A stretch of 64,000 nucleotides of DNA from JBMYRH01 sp049602155 (GTDB lineage Bacteria > Myxococcota_A > UBA9042 > PHBI01 > JBMYRH01), in the NCBI GenBank assembly GCA_049602155.1, contig JBMYRH010000004.1:248001-312000 (forward strand), given 5' to 3'. Under the pieces are notes generated by a model. It saw nothing but the letters and a program-made list of their open reading frames with translations, ran no database searches and was not told where the DNA came from. Below, piece after piece: positions 34,693-43,500 of the stretch. Positions within the stretch are counted from its first letter, which is position 1; every line of letters begins with the position of its first letter. A program made the position numbers and the translations under genes.

Positions 34693-36354
34693 TCAATGCT
34701 CAAGGCCGAGCTCTCGACAAGCCTTCTCCCCTTCCGGGGTCCCTGCGAAGATGAATCGGCGCACCCAGGGGTCCGGGTTGGCAGATACGTCAGCCGGAGA
34801 CCCGCAAGCCCGAATCTCTCCCTCATGTAAGAAGGCGATCTGATGCGCCACGCGAAACGCAGACGCCATGTCATGGCTCACCACTAGGGCGGTGATGTCG
34901 AAGAGCTCCTGGGCTTCAACGATCATGTCATCCACGTACCGGATCATCACGGGATCCTGCCCCGTGGTCGGCTCGTCATAGATCATGATCTCCGGCTTCG
35001 TGATGATCGCGCGCGCTAACCCGACACGCTTGCGCTGACCATTGGAGATTTGGGACGGGAAGCTGTCAGCGATCTCGAGCAAGTTCAGTTTCTCGAGGAT
35101 GGCGTTCGTCTCGCGCCGCACCTCGACCTTGCTCGTCCCCCGCTCGACGAGCGGAAACGCGACGTTCTCGCGCACACTCATCGAGTCGAGGAGCGCGGCG
35201 CCCTGAAAAAGCATCCCAAAGCGCGACCGCATCTCCAGCATTTGACGCGAGTCGAGCTTGGCCATGTCCTGACCGAAGACGCTGACGGAGCCACTGTTCG
35301 GCTGAAGCAAGCCGATGATGTGCTTCATTATGACGGACTTACCGCTGCCCGAGCCACCGATGATGACCGTGATCTTGTTCTTCGGGATCTGGAGCGACAC
35401 CCCCTTGAGGACGTCGTGAGGTCCGAAGGATTTGCAGAGATCAGTGACCTCAACGACGACCTCGTCCGGCTCCCTCGACGACGCTGTGGCGGGGGCTCCG
35501 GAGGGGGGCCGCTCCGTGGCCCCGCTTGAGAGCCCTCGCACCGTCTCAGCGCCCGCAAAGAAGACTTTGACTAGGTCAAGTTCGCGCGCCAAGACGTCGT
35601 CCACATCGCCGTACGCGACAACGCGCCCTTCATCGAGCATCGCGATGCGATCGGCCAAGCGTAGCGTAGACGTCATGTCATGGCTCACGATGACCGAGGT
35701 GATCCCGAAATGCTCCCGCGTTCGGATGATCATCTGGTCCACAAACTCGATCATGACCGGATCGAGCCCCGTCGTCGGCTCGTCAAAGAGCACCACCTCA
35801 GGGTTGCTGACGACCGCCCGCGCCAGGCTGACGCGCTTCTTCATGCCGCCAGAGAGGTCACTTGGCATCTTTCCACCCGCATCACTCAGGTCCAGAAGCT
35901 CCAAGAGGTCCTGGACCATCGGGACGATCTCACCCCACTTCATCGAGGTGTTCTCGTAGAGGGGAAAGGCGATATTCTCCGTCACCGTGAACGAGTCCAT
36001 CAGCGCATAGCTTTGGAACATCATCGTGAGGCGCTTTCGAAGGGCGATCAGGCGCTGCGGGTGAACCTTCGCCGTGTCTTCACCGAAGAGCGTCACGACG
36101 CCCTCGTCAGGCAACATCAGCCCGTTCATGAGCCGCAACAGCACGCTCTTGCCGCAACCCGAGCGGCCGCACAACACCGTCGTCATGCCGGTGTGGATGT
36201 CGAGATCAAGCCCATCCATGAGCGTCAAATCCCCGAATCGTTTGACCACCCCGCGCAACGAAATCACGGGCTTTGAGGCGTCGACGGGCCAGCGAGGCGC
36301 GTCGGGCAACAGGTAATTCACGCGCTCGGCGTTGCTGGGAGGCTGTGCGGTCAC
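34693..36354 (-). CDS. Fused double MlaF-type ABC ATPase
   Basis: The 553-residue product (GTG start) contains two ATPase domains of the Mla/Mkl lipid-transport type. The first (about 30-260) has Walker A CGRSGCGKS, signature LSGGMKKRVSLARA and Walker B EVVLFDEPTTGLDP. The second (about 300-540) has Walker A GGSGSGKS, a weaker signature ISNGQRKRVGLARA, and EIMIYDEPTTGQDP. A Ser/Pro/Gly linker joins them. MlaF normally homodimerises with the MlaE permease and MlaD to move phospholipids across the envelope; none of those genes is here. The fused, asymmetric pair with Asn replacing the first Gly of the second signature suggests one degenerate site. Confidence 0.88.
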   Translation of the reverse strand: MTAQPPSNAERVNYLLPDAPRWPVDASKPVISLRGVVKRFGDLTLMDGLDLDIHTGMTTVLCGRSGCGKSVLLRLMNGLMLPDEGVVTLFGEDTAKVHPQRLIALRKRLTMMFQSYALMDSFTVTENIAFPLYENTSMKWGEIVPMVQDLLELLDLSDAGGKMPSDLSGGMKKRVSLARAVVSNPEVVLFDEPTTGLDPVMIEFVDQMIIRTREHFGITSVIVSHDMTSTLRLADRIAMLDEGRVVAYGDVDDVLARELDLVKVFFAGAETVRGLSSGATERPPSGAPATASSREPDEVVVEVTDLCKSFGPHDVLKGVSLQIPKNKITVIIGGSGSGKSVIMKHIIGLLQPNSGSVSVFGQDMAKLDSRQMLEMRSRFGMLFQGAALLDSMSVRENVAFPLVERGTSKVEVRRETNAILEKLNLLEIADSFPSQISNGQRKRVGLARAIITKPEIMIYDEPTTGQDPVMIRYVDDMIVEAQELFDITALVVSHDMASAFRVAHQIAFLHEGEIRACGSPADVSANPDPWVRRFIFAGTPEGEKACRELGLEH

Positions 36355-36499
36355 GGCTGCAGTCTAGTGTCGGAGCACTGTGCCGACAATGACCGCGTCG
36401 AGGCGTTCGAGTTCACGCACGGATCGGCGCTACGCGTACGGCGGCCCACGTCATGCAAGGGTCAAAGGTCCGACGCACACCTGCGAGAAGGTTCAGCGT

Positions 36500-37546
36500 T
36501 CACGCTGCCGCGGAGATCTCTTCCGGCAACGCAGTTCGGAGATCCAAGAGTTCGCGCTCCACGAAGAAGCTGCGCAAATTCTCCAAGATCGCCTCAGGCT
36601 TGTCCGCGCGGAGACAGCGAAGTCGGACTTCGGAATAGTCGCCCGACGCCTTAAAGAGCCGACTGATCATCATCTTGAGTCGACCAGGGACCACCTTGGG
36701 GGGGTAGGTGTCGGCGAGCATGCCGCGGTACTCTTCGATGAGGTCGATGCGCTCTCGCCAGGTGGGGCGGTAGGGCGTACGCCCCTCAAACTCATCAAGG
36801 ATCTGACGAAACACCCAGGGGTTCGTCACCGCGCCACGGCCGACCATCACCCCGTCGCATCCAGTGACCTCAAAGCGCTGCTTTGCGTCCGCTGCGCAGA
36901 CCACATCGCCGCTCCCCAGAACAGGGATTCGAGCGACCTCCTTCAGCTGCCTAATGATGTCCCAGTCCGCCTGTCCACGGTAGAGCTGCGTGCGGGTGCG
37001 TCCGTGCACGCTGATGGCCCGAGCGCCGCTCTCTTCGGCGACGCGTAGGGTCTCCATCGCGTTGATGCTGTCCTCACACCAACCGTTTCGGATCTTCACC
37101 GTGACCGGGATCGAGACTGCCTCGTTCATCGCCTCAAGCACCCGCCCCAGCTGAGGCAAGTCTCGAAGAAGCCCAGCGCCGCCGCCTTTGCTGACGACCT
37201 TGGGGGCCGGGCAGCCGCAGTTCAAATCGACAATGTCGGCGCCTGCGTCCTCCACCATCCGAGCGGCGTCAGCGATCAACGCTGCATTTGCGCCGTAGAT
37301 CTGAATCGCTACAGGCCGCTCCGACGGATGGAACGCCATCTTAATCATGCTGAACATGGTCTTGCGGGTGAGGCAGCCCACATGGATGAACTCGCTCATC
37401 ACCAACCCCACCGCGTCACCACTCGCTTTTTGCACCAGTCGGCGAAAGGGAGAGTCGGTCACACCGCTCATCGGCGCGAGCACCAACCCAGGGCTCACAG
37501 CGATGTCGTCGATATGGAAGCTTGGAATCATCACGGCGGCGGGCAT
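36500..37546 (-). CDS. dusB: tRNA-dihydrouridine synthase (DusB-like)
   Basis: ATG 37546 gives 348 residues; a TTG start 24 bases upstream is possible. The FMN-dependent barrel shows LVLAPMSGVTDSPFRRLVQK, the catalytic Cys in DLNCGCPAPKVVSKGGGAGLL, the FMN site SVHGRTRTQLYRGQADWDII, and VLGSGDVVCAADAKQRFEV with MVGRGAVTNPWVFRQI. It reduces uridines in the tRNA D-loop. The C-terminal helical domain is present. Its promoter region faces the DUF483-like gene. Confidence 0.95.
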   Translation of the reverse strand: MPAAVMIPSFHIDDIAVSPGLVLAPMSGVTDSPFRRLVQKASGDAVGLVMSEFIHVGCLTRKTMFSMIKMAFHPSERPVAIQIYGANAALIADAARMVEDAGADIVDLNCGCPAPKVVSKGGGAGLLRDLPQLGRVLEAMNEAVSIPVTVKIRNGWCEDSINAMETLRVAEESGARAISVHGRTRTQLYRGQADWDIIRQLKEVARIPVLGSGDVVCAADAKQRFEVTGCDGVMVGRGAVTNPWVFRQILDEFEGRTPYRPTWRERIDLIEEYRGMLADTYPPKVVPGRLKMMISRLFKASGDYSEVRLRCLRADKPEAILENLRSFFVERELLDLRTALPEEISAAA

Positions 37547-37582
37547 ACTCGTGGGGTCGCCCTCGGTCAACCATCGGAACCC

Positions 37583-38635
37583 TTGAACCCACCTCCATCA
37601 CCACCGACGCCACCAGCCGCGTCCTCGGCGTCGCTCTCCTCCGGGGCCGCAACTGAGGCACTGCTCGCCTTGGGGCTCAAGCCGGTGGCGAGAGAGCTTC
37701 ACGACGTCGAGGGTGTCGAAGAGGCGCGGAGGCGATGGCAAGCGATGGGCTATGTCACCGCGGTAGGGGAGCCCGTGATCGAAGATCTCGACACCGCTGC
37801 CATGGTGGTCGACGTCAAACAAGTGCACACGACACGCCACCTCGCGACGCACCCCGTCATCGCGCGCTTAGTCACGGTGTTCGGTCGACTCGCTGAGCAC
37901 CTCTTCCTAGACCCCTCAAGCCGCGTTCATCAGTGGCTCGCGGAGCGCCTCGACGCCGAGCGCACGCCGCATCAAGGGCCCTTGCCGACAGGTGAACGCA
38001 CTCAAGAGCGACGCGCGGTCTACGTCTCTCAGGACCTCGACCTGGCCGAGAGAGCGAAGGCCTTGGACCGCATGGCGGAGGCATCCCGGGAGACGGACGG
38101 GGCGGTCGAGCTCGGTGCCCTGCTCGGCTATCCGCCCTGCTGCGTGAAGGCCTTCAGCGCCCTCCCCCGACGATGGCCCAACCGGTTCCCCATTGAGGCA
38201 GCGATGGCGCGCACAGAGCACTTCGAGCCTCGCCTGAACAATGTGGCCCTAGATCGCTTCGCTTGGATCGCCTGGTTCCCCTGTCGTTACGACTGCGCGG
38301 CATCGTTAACCCTCGCTGACGCCGCGGCGCGAGCCATGGCGGCTGAACAACCGGGCCCCGTGTCAGATGCGGATCGCCTCTTAGCCCGCCCGCGCCTCTA
38401 CATCGATGACAGCCAACAAGCCGAGCTCGTGGGCGCTCAAGGGACAGCCACGGAGATGACCTTTGAGCAGCTCCGTCCGCTGAAACGACGTGGACAGAAC
38501 GATCCCCCGATCTGGCGTTCTGTCTCGGAGGCCAATTCGCTGGTATTTCGGGGCGGCGCAGTGCAGCTCTTCCGCGACGGTGAACCGCTCAGGTGGGAGG
38601 GCGACGCCATCCTCTTACCCTTCGGTGTTGCATGA
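37583..38635 (+). CDS. DUF483-like protein with a GYPPCC motif
   Basis: The likely start is a TTG at 37583 (350 residues), because ATG starts further left lie inside the divergent dusB gene; the true start remains uncertain. The protein carries the tandem-Cys motif ELGALLGYPPCCVKAF that I associate with DUF483, plus FEPRLNNVALDRFAWIAWFPCRYDC and a final beta-rich part (NSLVFRGGAVQLFRDGEPLR). The Cys residues suggest a metal or Fe-S site. The family has no established function. The stop overlaps the next gene as ATGA, so it is co-translated with the ABC exporter. Confidence 0.7.
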   Translation: MNPPPSPPTPPAASSASLSSGAATEALLALGLKPVARELHDVEGVEEARRRWQAMGYVTAVGEPVIEDLDTAAMVVDVKQVHTTRHLATHPVIARLVTVFGRLAEHLFLDPSSRVHQWLAERLDAERTPHQGPLPTGERTQERRAVYVSQDLDLAERAKALDRMAEASRETDGAVELGALLGYPPCCVKAFSALPRRWPNRFPIEAAMARTEHFEPRLNNVALDRFAWIAWFPCRYDCAASLTLADAAARAMAAEQPGPVSDADRLLARPRLYIDDSQQAELVGAQGTATEMTFEQLRPLKRRGQNDPPIWRSVSEANSLVFRGGAVQLFRDGEPLRWEGDAILLPFGVA

Positions 38636-40422
38636 GTGATAGCGCCACAGCTCCGGGCTCCTTGCGCTCCCTCATCCGACTCATCGTGCCCCACCGCGCC
38701 GTATGGTTTGGTGCGACAGCCGCCCTGATCGCTGCCGGGCTCGTCAAGCTGACGATCCCCCAAGTCCTCAAGATGGCGATCGATGACGCGTTAGTCGCTG
38801 AAGACATCGACGCCCTTCAGAGGATCTTGCTCATCGCGCTGGGCGTCTTCGTGCTCTTGAGCTCACTCAGCTTCTTAAGGGGAGTGCTCGTCAGTTGGCT
38901 CGGCCAACGCATCGTCGCCGATCTGCGAGGGCGCACCTTTGCTCACCTCCTGCGTCAACCCCCTGGCTTCTTCCACGTCCGTAAGAGCGGCGCGCTCCTG
39001 AGCCGCCTGACCTCCGATATCGGCACCCTCAGATATGCCGTGGGGGCTGAGCTGTCGATCTTGCTGCGCTCGACCGTGACCGTCGTGGGCGGACTCTTAA
39101 TCCTCGGAGTCACCAGCATCGAATTGACGGCGCTCATCGCGATCTTCGTCCCACCGGGGATCTTCAGCGCGCAATGGGCAGGTCGTCGGATCCGCAAGCG
39201 CGCCCGTGAGGCTCAAGACGAGGTGGCTCAGGCGAATGCTCGCCTGAAAGAGAGCGTCGTGGGCATCGAGACCGTCCAAGTCTTCAAAGCCGAGCCGCGT
39301 GAGCACGCCCGATACCTCGCGCGCATCATGGACGCCTTCGAGCGTGGATTCCGAGCAGGGGTCCTTCACGCGGGTCTCTGGTCGTCCATCCAGCTCTTTG
39401 GTCACACTACAATCGCGCTCATCCTCTGGTACGGAGGAAAGAAGGTCATCTCCGATGAGATGAGCCCGGGTGATCTGACCGCTTTCATCGCGTACACCAT
39501 GATGGTCACGGGCGCTTTAGGCTCCATGTCTAGCGTCTGGGGCAACTTGCAGCGCGCGCTCGGAGCCTCCGAACGCGTCTTTTCCCTCCTCGCCGAGGAG
39601 CCCGGAATCTTAGACGGCCCCGAGTCCCCCGAGACCATCGACGGTCGCATCACCTTTAACGAGGTCTCCTTTGCCTACGATGGGCGACCTGAGACGGACG
39701 TCCTCAGCGGCTTTAACCTCACCATCGAGCCTGGTGAATTCGTGGCCCTTGTGGGCCGCTCTGGGGCGGGCAAGAGCACCCTCTCTGCGCTCATTCAGCG
39801 CTTCCACGACCCCCAACATGGGCAAATCAGCCTCGATGGCCACGCCCTCCCCGACCTAACGCTCTCCGCACTGCGTGGATCAATCGCGACGGTTCGCCAA
39901 GAGCCAGTCCTGTTCGCAGACACCCTGCGAGAGAACATCCGATACGGCCTCCCCGACGCAGACGATGTCGCCGTTGGCGCCGCCGCGAAGGCTGCAAACT
40001 TGGATGAACTCATCACCCAGCTTCCCGAGGGGCTCGACACGCTCGTCGGCGAACGCGGCGTAAAGCTCTCGGGTGGGCAGCGTCAGCGGGTCTCGATCGC
40101 ACGGGCCCTGCTCTCCGACCCACGCATCCTGATCCTCGACGAGGCGACGTGCCACCTGGACGCTGCCAGCGAGTTGGCCGTCCACAGCGCATTATCAAGG
40201 CTGATGGTCGGCCGCACGACGCTCGTCATCGCACATCGCCTGAGCACCATCAGGAAGGCCGACCGCATCGTCGTCATGAGCGAAGGCGCAGTGGTCGATT
40301 CGGGTACTCACGATCAGCTTGAGGCGCGATGCGAGGTCTACAGGGATCTTTTGCAAGCCACCAAAGACGTGGATGGGCACGCGCTCCGTGTCGCAAACGC
40401 AGAGAATACGCGGATCGGTTAA
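38632..40422 (+). CDS. ABC exporter half-transporter, MsbA/LmrA type
   Basis: ATG 38632 overlaps the preceding stop (ATGA) and gives 596 residues. Residues 1-310 form a six-helix membrane domain (FGATAALIAAGLVKLTIPQV, ALGVFVLLSSLSFLRGVLVS). Residues 340-580 form the ATPase: Walker A LVGRSGAGKSTLSALI, signature KLSGGQRQRVSIARAL, Walker B ILILDEATCHLD and the H-loop VIAHRLSTIRKAD. As a homodimer it should export a lipid or hydrophobic compound. The D-loop residues read C-H instead of the common S-A. Its partnership with the DUF483-like protein is unexplored. Confidence 0.93.
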   Translation: MSDSATAPGSLRSLIRLIVPHRAVWFGATAALIAAGLVKLTIPQVLKMAIDDALVAEDIDALQRILLIALGVFVLLSSLSFLRGVLVSWLGQRIVADLRGRTFAHLLRQPPGFFHVRKSGALLSRLTSDIGTLRYAVGAELSILLRSTVTVVGGLLILGVTSIELTALIAIFVPPGIFSAQWAGRRIRKRAREAQDEVAQANARLKESVVGIETVQVFKAEPREHARYLARIMDAFERGFRAGVLHAGLWSSIQLFGHTTIALILWYGGKKVISDEMSPGDLTAFIAYTMMVTGALGSMSSVWGNLQRALGASERVFSLLAEEPGILDGPESPETIDGRITFNEVSFAYDGRPETDVLSGFNLTIEPGEFVALVGRSGAGKSTLSALIQRFHDPQHGQISLDGHALPDLTLSALRGSIATVRQEPVLFADTLRENIRYGLPDADDVAVGAAAKAANLDELITQLPEGLDTLVGERGVKLSGGQRQRVSIARALLSDPRILILDEATCHLDAASELAVHSALSRLMVGRTTLVIAHRLSTIRKADRIVVMSEGAVVDSGTHDQLEARCEVYRDLLQATKDVDGHALRVANAENTRIG

Positions 40423-40423
40423 G

Positions 40424-40467
40424 AAGCGACCGCCCACGCGCGTTGCGTCGGAGGAACCCGGTCGCTT
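40424..40467. promoter_or_regulatory. Nine-base perfect inverted repeat ahead of the giant surface-protein gene
   Basis: AAGCGACCG (40424-40432) and CGGTCGCTT (40459-40467) are exact inverted copies around a 26-base loop that itself contains ACGC/GCGT pairing. The element starts two bases after the ABC exporter stop and is followed by AATATAGTTT, 72 bases before the giant gene's GTG. It could be the exporter terminator, or a leader structure or operator for the giant gene. Confidence 0.5.
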
Positions 40468-40538
40468 AATATAGTTTGCGGAGCCGAGCCCATGTGCGTC
40501 GTGGCTCCACGAGGGTTCTCGAGGTGCAAGGGGGTGGC

Positions 40539-43500
40539 GTGACAGGTGGTGCCGTGTCGCAAGCGCGCGGAAAGCGCAGGCTCGTGAGGCTCATGACCGG
40601 CTTCGCTGGCGTGCTCGTCGGTCTGCCTAGCGCCTTCGCGCTCCCTATCCTCCCAGGGGACATCAACCTCGACGGCAAGGTGAACGTCTCTGACGTTCAA
40701 TGTCATGTCTTGGCGACCGCCAACCCGGAGTCCCCTCCGGAGTGCATGCAGGAGAGCACCGAGAACGCGGACGTCTCCTGTGACGGCAGCTTGAATGTCT
40801 CGGACCTCCAAATGACCGTCTTGCTCGCGGTCGGTAACCCCTTGTCGACTGTTGTGGACCTGGACGGTGACGCCCGCGTCAACGCCTGCGACCCAGACCG
40901 AGATGGCGACAGCTGGTCGGACGACTGTGAGTCGGCAGCGGGCACTGACGCTGCAGACCCCGATTCACACCCCAACTCCGCCGCGGAGTGCGCGGGAGCG
41001 ATCCTCTCCACCGCCTGCCGACTGAGCGGCACAGCCGGAGATGAGGCGCGATGCGACGTCACGCTCGCACGCCAGGCCGGGACACTCTCAGCCAGCGCTC
41101 TAGAGACTATCGTGCAGGTGGATCCCGCTGCTGCGAGCATCGTCCGCTTGGAGACGGTGCGCACATGTACGGAGGCGGAGTGCACATATGGCGACTCTGC
41201 CCCCCCGCAAACCGAGCTGCCGAACGCCGCCGGGGTGACGATGCTGCCAGCGTGCACATCGGCTCCTTGCAGTCAGCCGTGGGCACTTGGGAAGCTCGGG
41301 GTACAACTCGGGGATGGGGCGGGGCCAGCGCTCACGCAATCCAGTTGGTCGTCTCCCGGGGTCGCAGTCACTGGTGATGACTTCGTGGTGTCCGTCGTGC
41401 TCAACCTGAACGTCGACGTCGACGGGCTCCCTGTCGAGATCTTCGGCGCCCAGGCCGAAGCCGGCGGCGAGGTGTTCCCCGCTGGGCTTCGGACGACAGA
41501 CAACCTCCCTACGCTCGTCAGCGAAGGGCCGCCGGCCGGCGCGCCGTGCATCACCGAACAGGACTGTGATGACGGTGACCCTTGTACCGTCAACGTGTGC
41601 GTCGCCGGGACCTGTGACCAGACAGCGGTCATCTGCGACGACAGCTTGAGCTGCACAACAGACAGCTGCAGCCCGACGAAAGGCTGCAGTGTGAGCCTGG
41701 ATGAGGGCGCCTGTGTCTTTGGCGGCAGCTGCCTGAGCAGTGACCATGTCAACTGCACCCCCCTTGTCCGCTTATCCGAAGTGGCGACCTACGGCGAAGA
41801 CGCCTGGATCGAGCTGGTCCACGAGGGCGCCGCGACTATTCGAATCGAGGACTTCGCGCTGAGCACAGGCGGAGCGCCTTGGGCGGTCCCAGCGATGACG
41901 ATGGCCCCCTTCTCCAACGTCCTCATCCGGATCGGCGCAGGCATCGACACCCCCGATACGGCATATGCAGGTGACGCGCTGACAGCGTTGCCCTCCGAGG
42001 GGGGCGAGGTCGTCCTTTGGCGACAGGGTGCGCTCGCCGACTACGTCGCCTGGGGAGCGACGAACCACCCGACCTTAGACATTGCGAACGCTAGCGGTAT
42101 TTGGAGCCACGGTGAGAGCCTCGTCGTGGACGCTGTGCCGCCTGGGTACACGTTGCAGTCCAACTCGGACGCAGGGGCGACTGCGTGGAACGCGGCTGAG
42201 GAGAGCGCCTTCTCCAACACCGTACCTTGTGCGCTCATCCCCTGCGTGGAGGTCGCCTGCCATGAGCAGGAGGACGGCGACTTCGACGGGCAAGCTGACT
42301 GTGAGGACGTCGACTGCGCCAGCGTGCCCGAATGTGCTGCAGGGTCGATCGAGATCTGCGACGACACCCTCGATAATGACAACAACGGCTTGGCGGACTG
42401 CCTCGACCCGCTCTGCGCACAGACCCCTGCCTGCCCTGCCCTCCCCACGCTCAGCGAGGTCATCTTCGACGCGGACGGCGCTGCGCGCATCGAGATCACG
42501 AACTTGGACGTCGCTCCACTGCCCTTCGATGCCATCGTGCTCTGCACCCAGAGTGACTGCGTCTCGCTGGCCGGTGGGGGCTCCCTCTACCCGGCATCGT
42601 TCCTCACCGTTCACACCGGGATCGGTGGAGACAACGCCACGGAGCGCTGGCTAAACGGCGCACTCGGGGGGCTATCGACCGACTCAGGAGAGCTCCTTCT
42701 GAGCGCGACAAACCCACCTACAAGCGACTCGGTCTACAGTTACGTCCGCTGGGGCAAGGCGGTGAACGCCACCGCGCCCGGAGGCTCACTTGAGGGTCTC
42801 GCAACGGATGCTGCGCTGTGGGCGCCAGACACCCGAATCTACACTGATGCTCTGCAGCTCGGTGATGCCTTGGCACGAGACCCCGCAGGAGATGGGCTGG
42901 CCTGGGCATGGGATATTCAGACGACCCCATCCGCGGGTGAGGGAAACCCGAACTGTGGCTCCAACGGGCTGTGCCGAGAGAGCCGCTGTGAGGACGCCAC
43001 CGACGAGGACGGTGATGGCGGATTCGACTGCCAGGACGCCGACTGTGACGGGTGGCCAGGCTGTGACGAGCGTGTCGTCGTTAACGAGGTGCAGCTAAGC
43101 GCTGGCGAAGTGCTCGCCGTGGAGATTGCGAACCTTGGGACCTCTCCCGCCTCGCTCGCAGATCGCTCTCTCGTCTCGGGTGAGCAGTCTTTCTCCCTGT
43201 CCGAGGGCGTTCAACTCGCTCCTGGCCAGGTGCTCACAATTCAAGCTGGTGACGGCGAGGCGGACGCTGGTGTGATCCAGGGGCTCCCCTTCACTTTAGG
43301 CCTTGAAGGTGGCGAACTTAGCCTCTCCCACGAGGACACATTGACCGACTACGTGCGCTGGGGTGTCGGCGTCTCCACGCAAGAGGCCGACGCCGAGGTT
43401 GTCGGCCAGTGGATCGCTGGCGAATCCGTCGAGACCGCCGGTGCAGAGGTCGTTGGGCAGACACTGCGCTACGACGGTTGGGGCGATCGGGCGTCGGACT

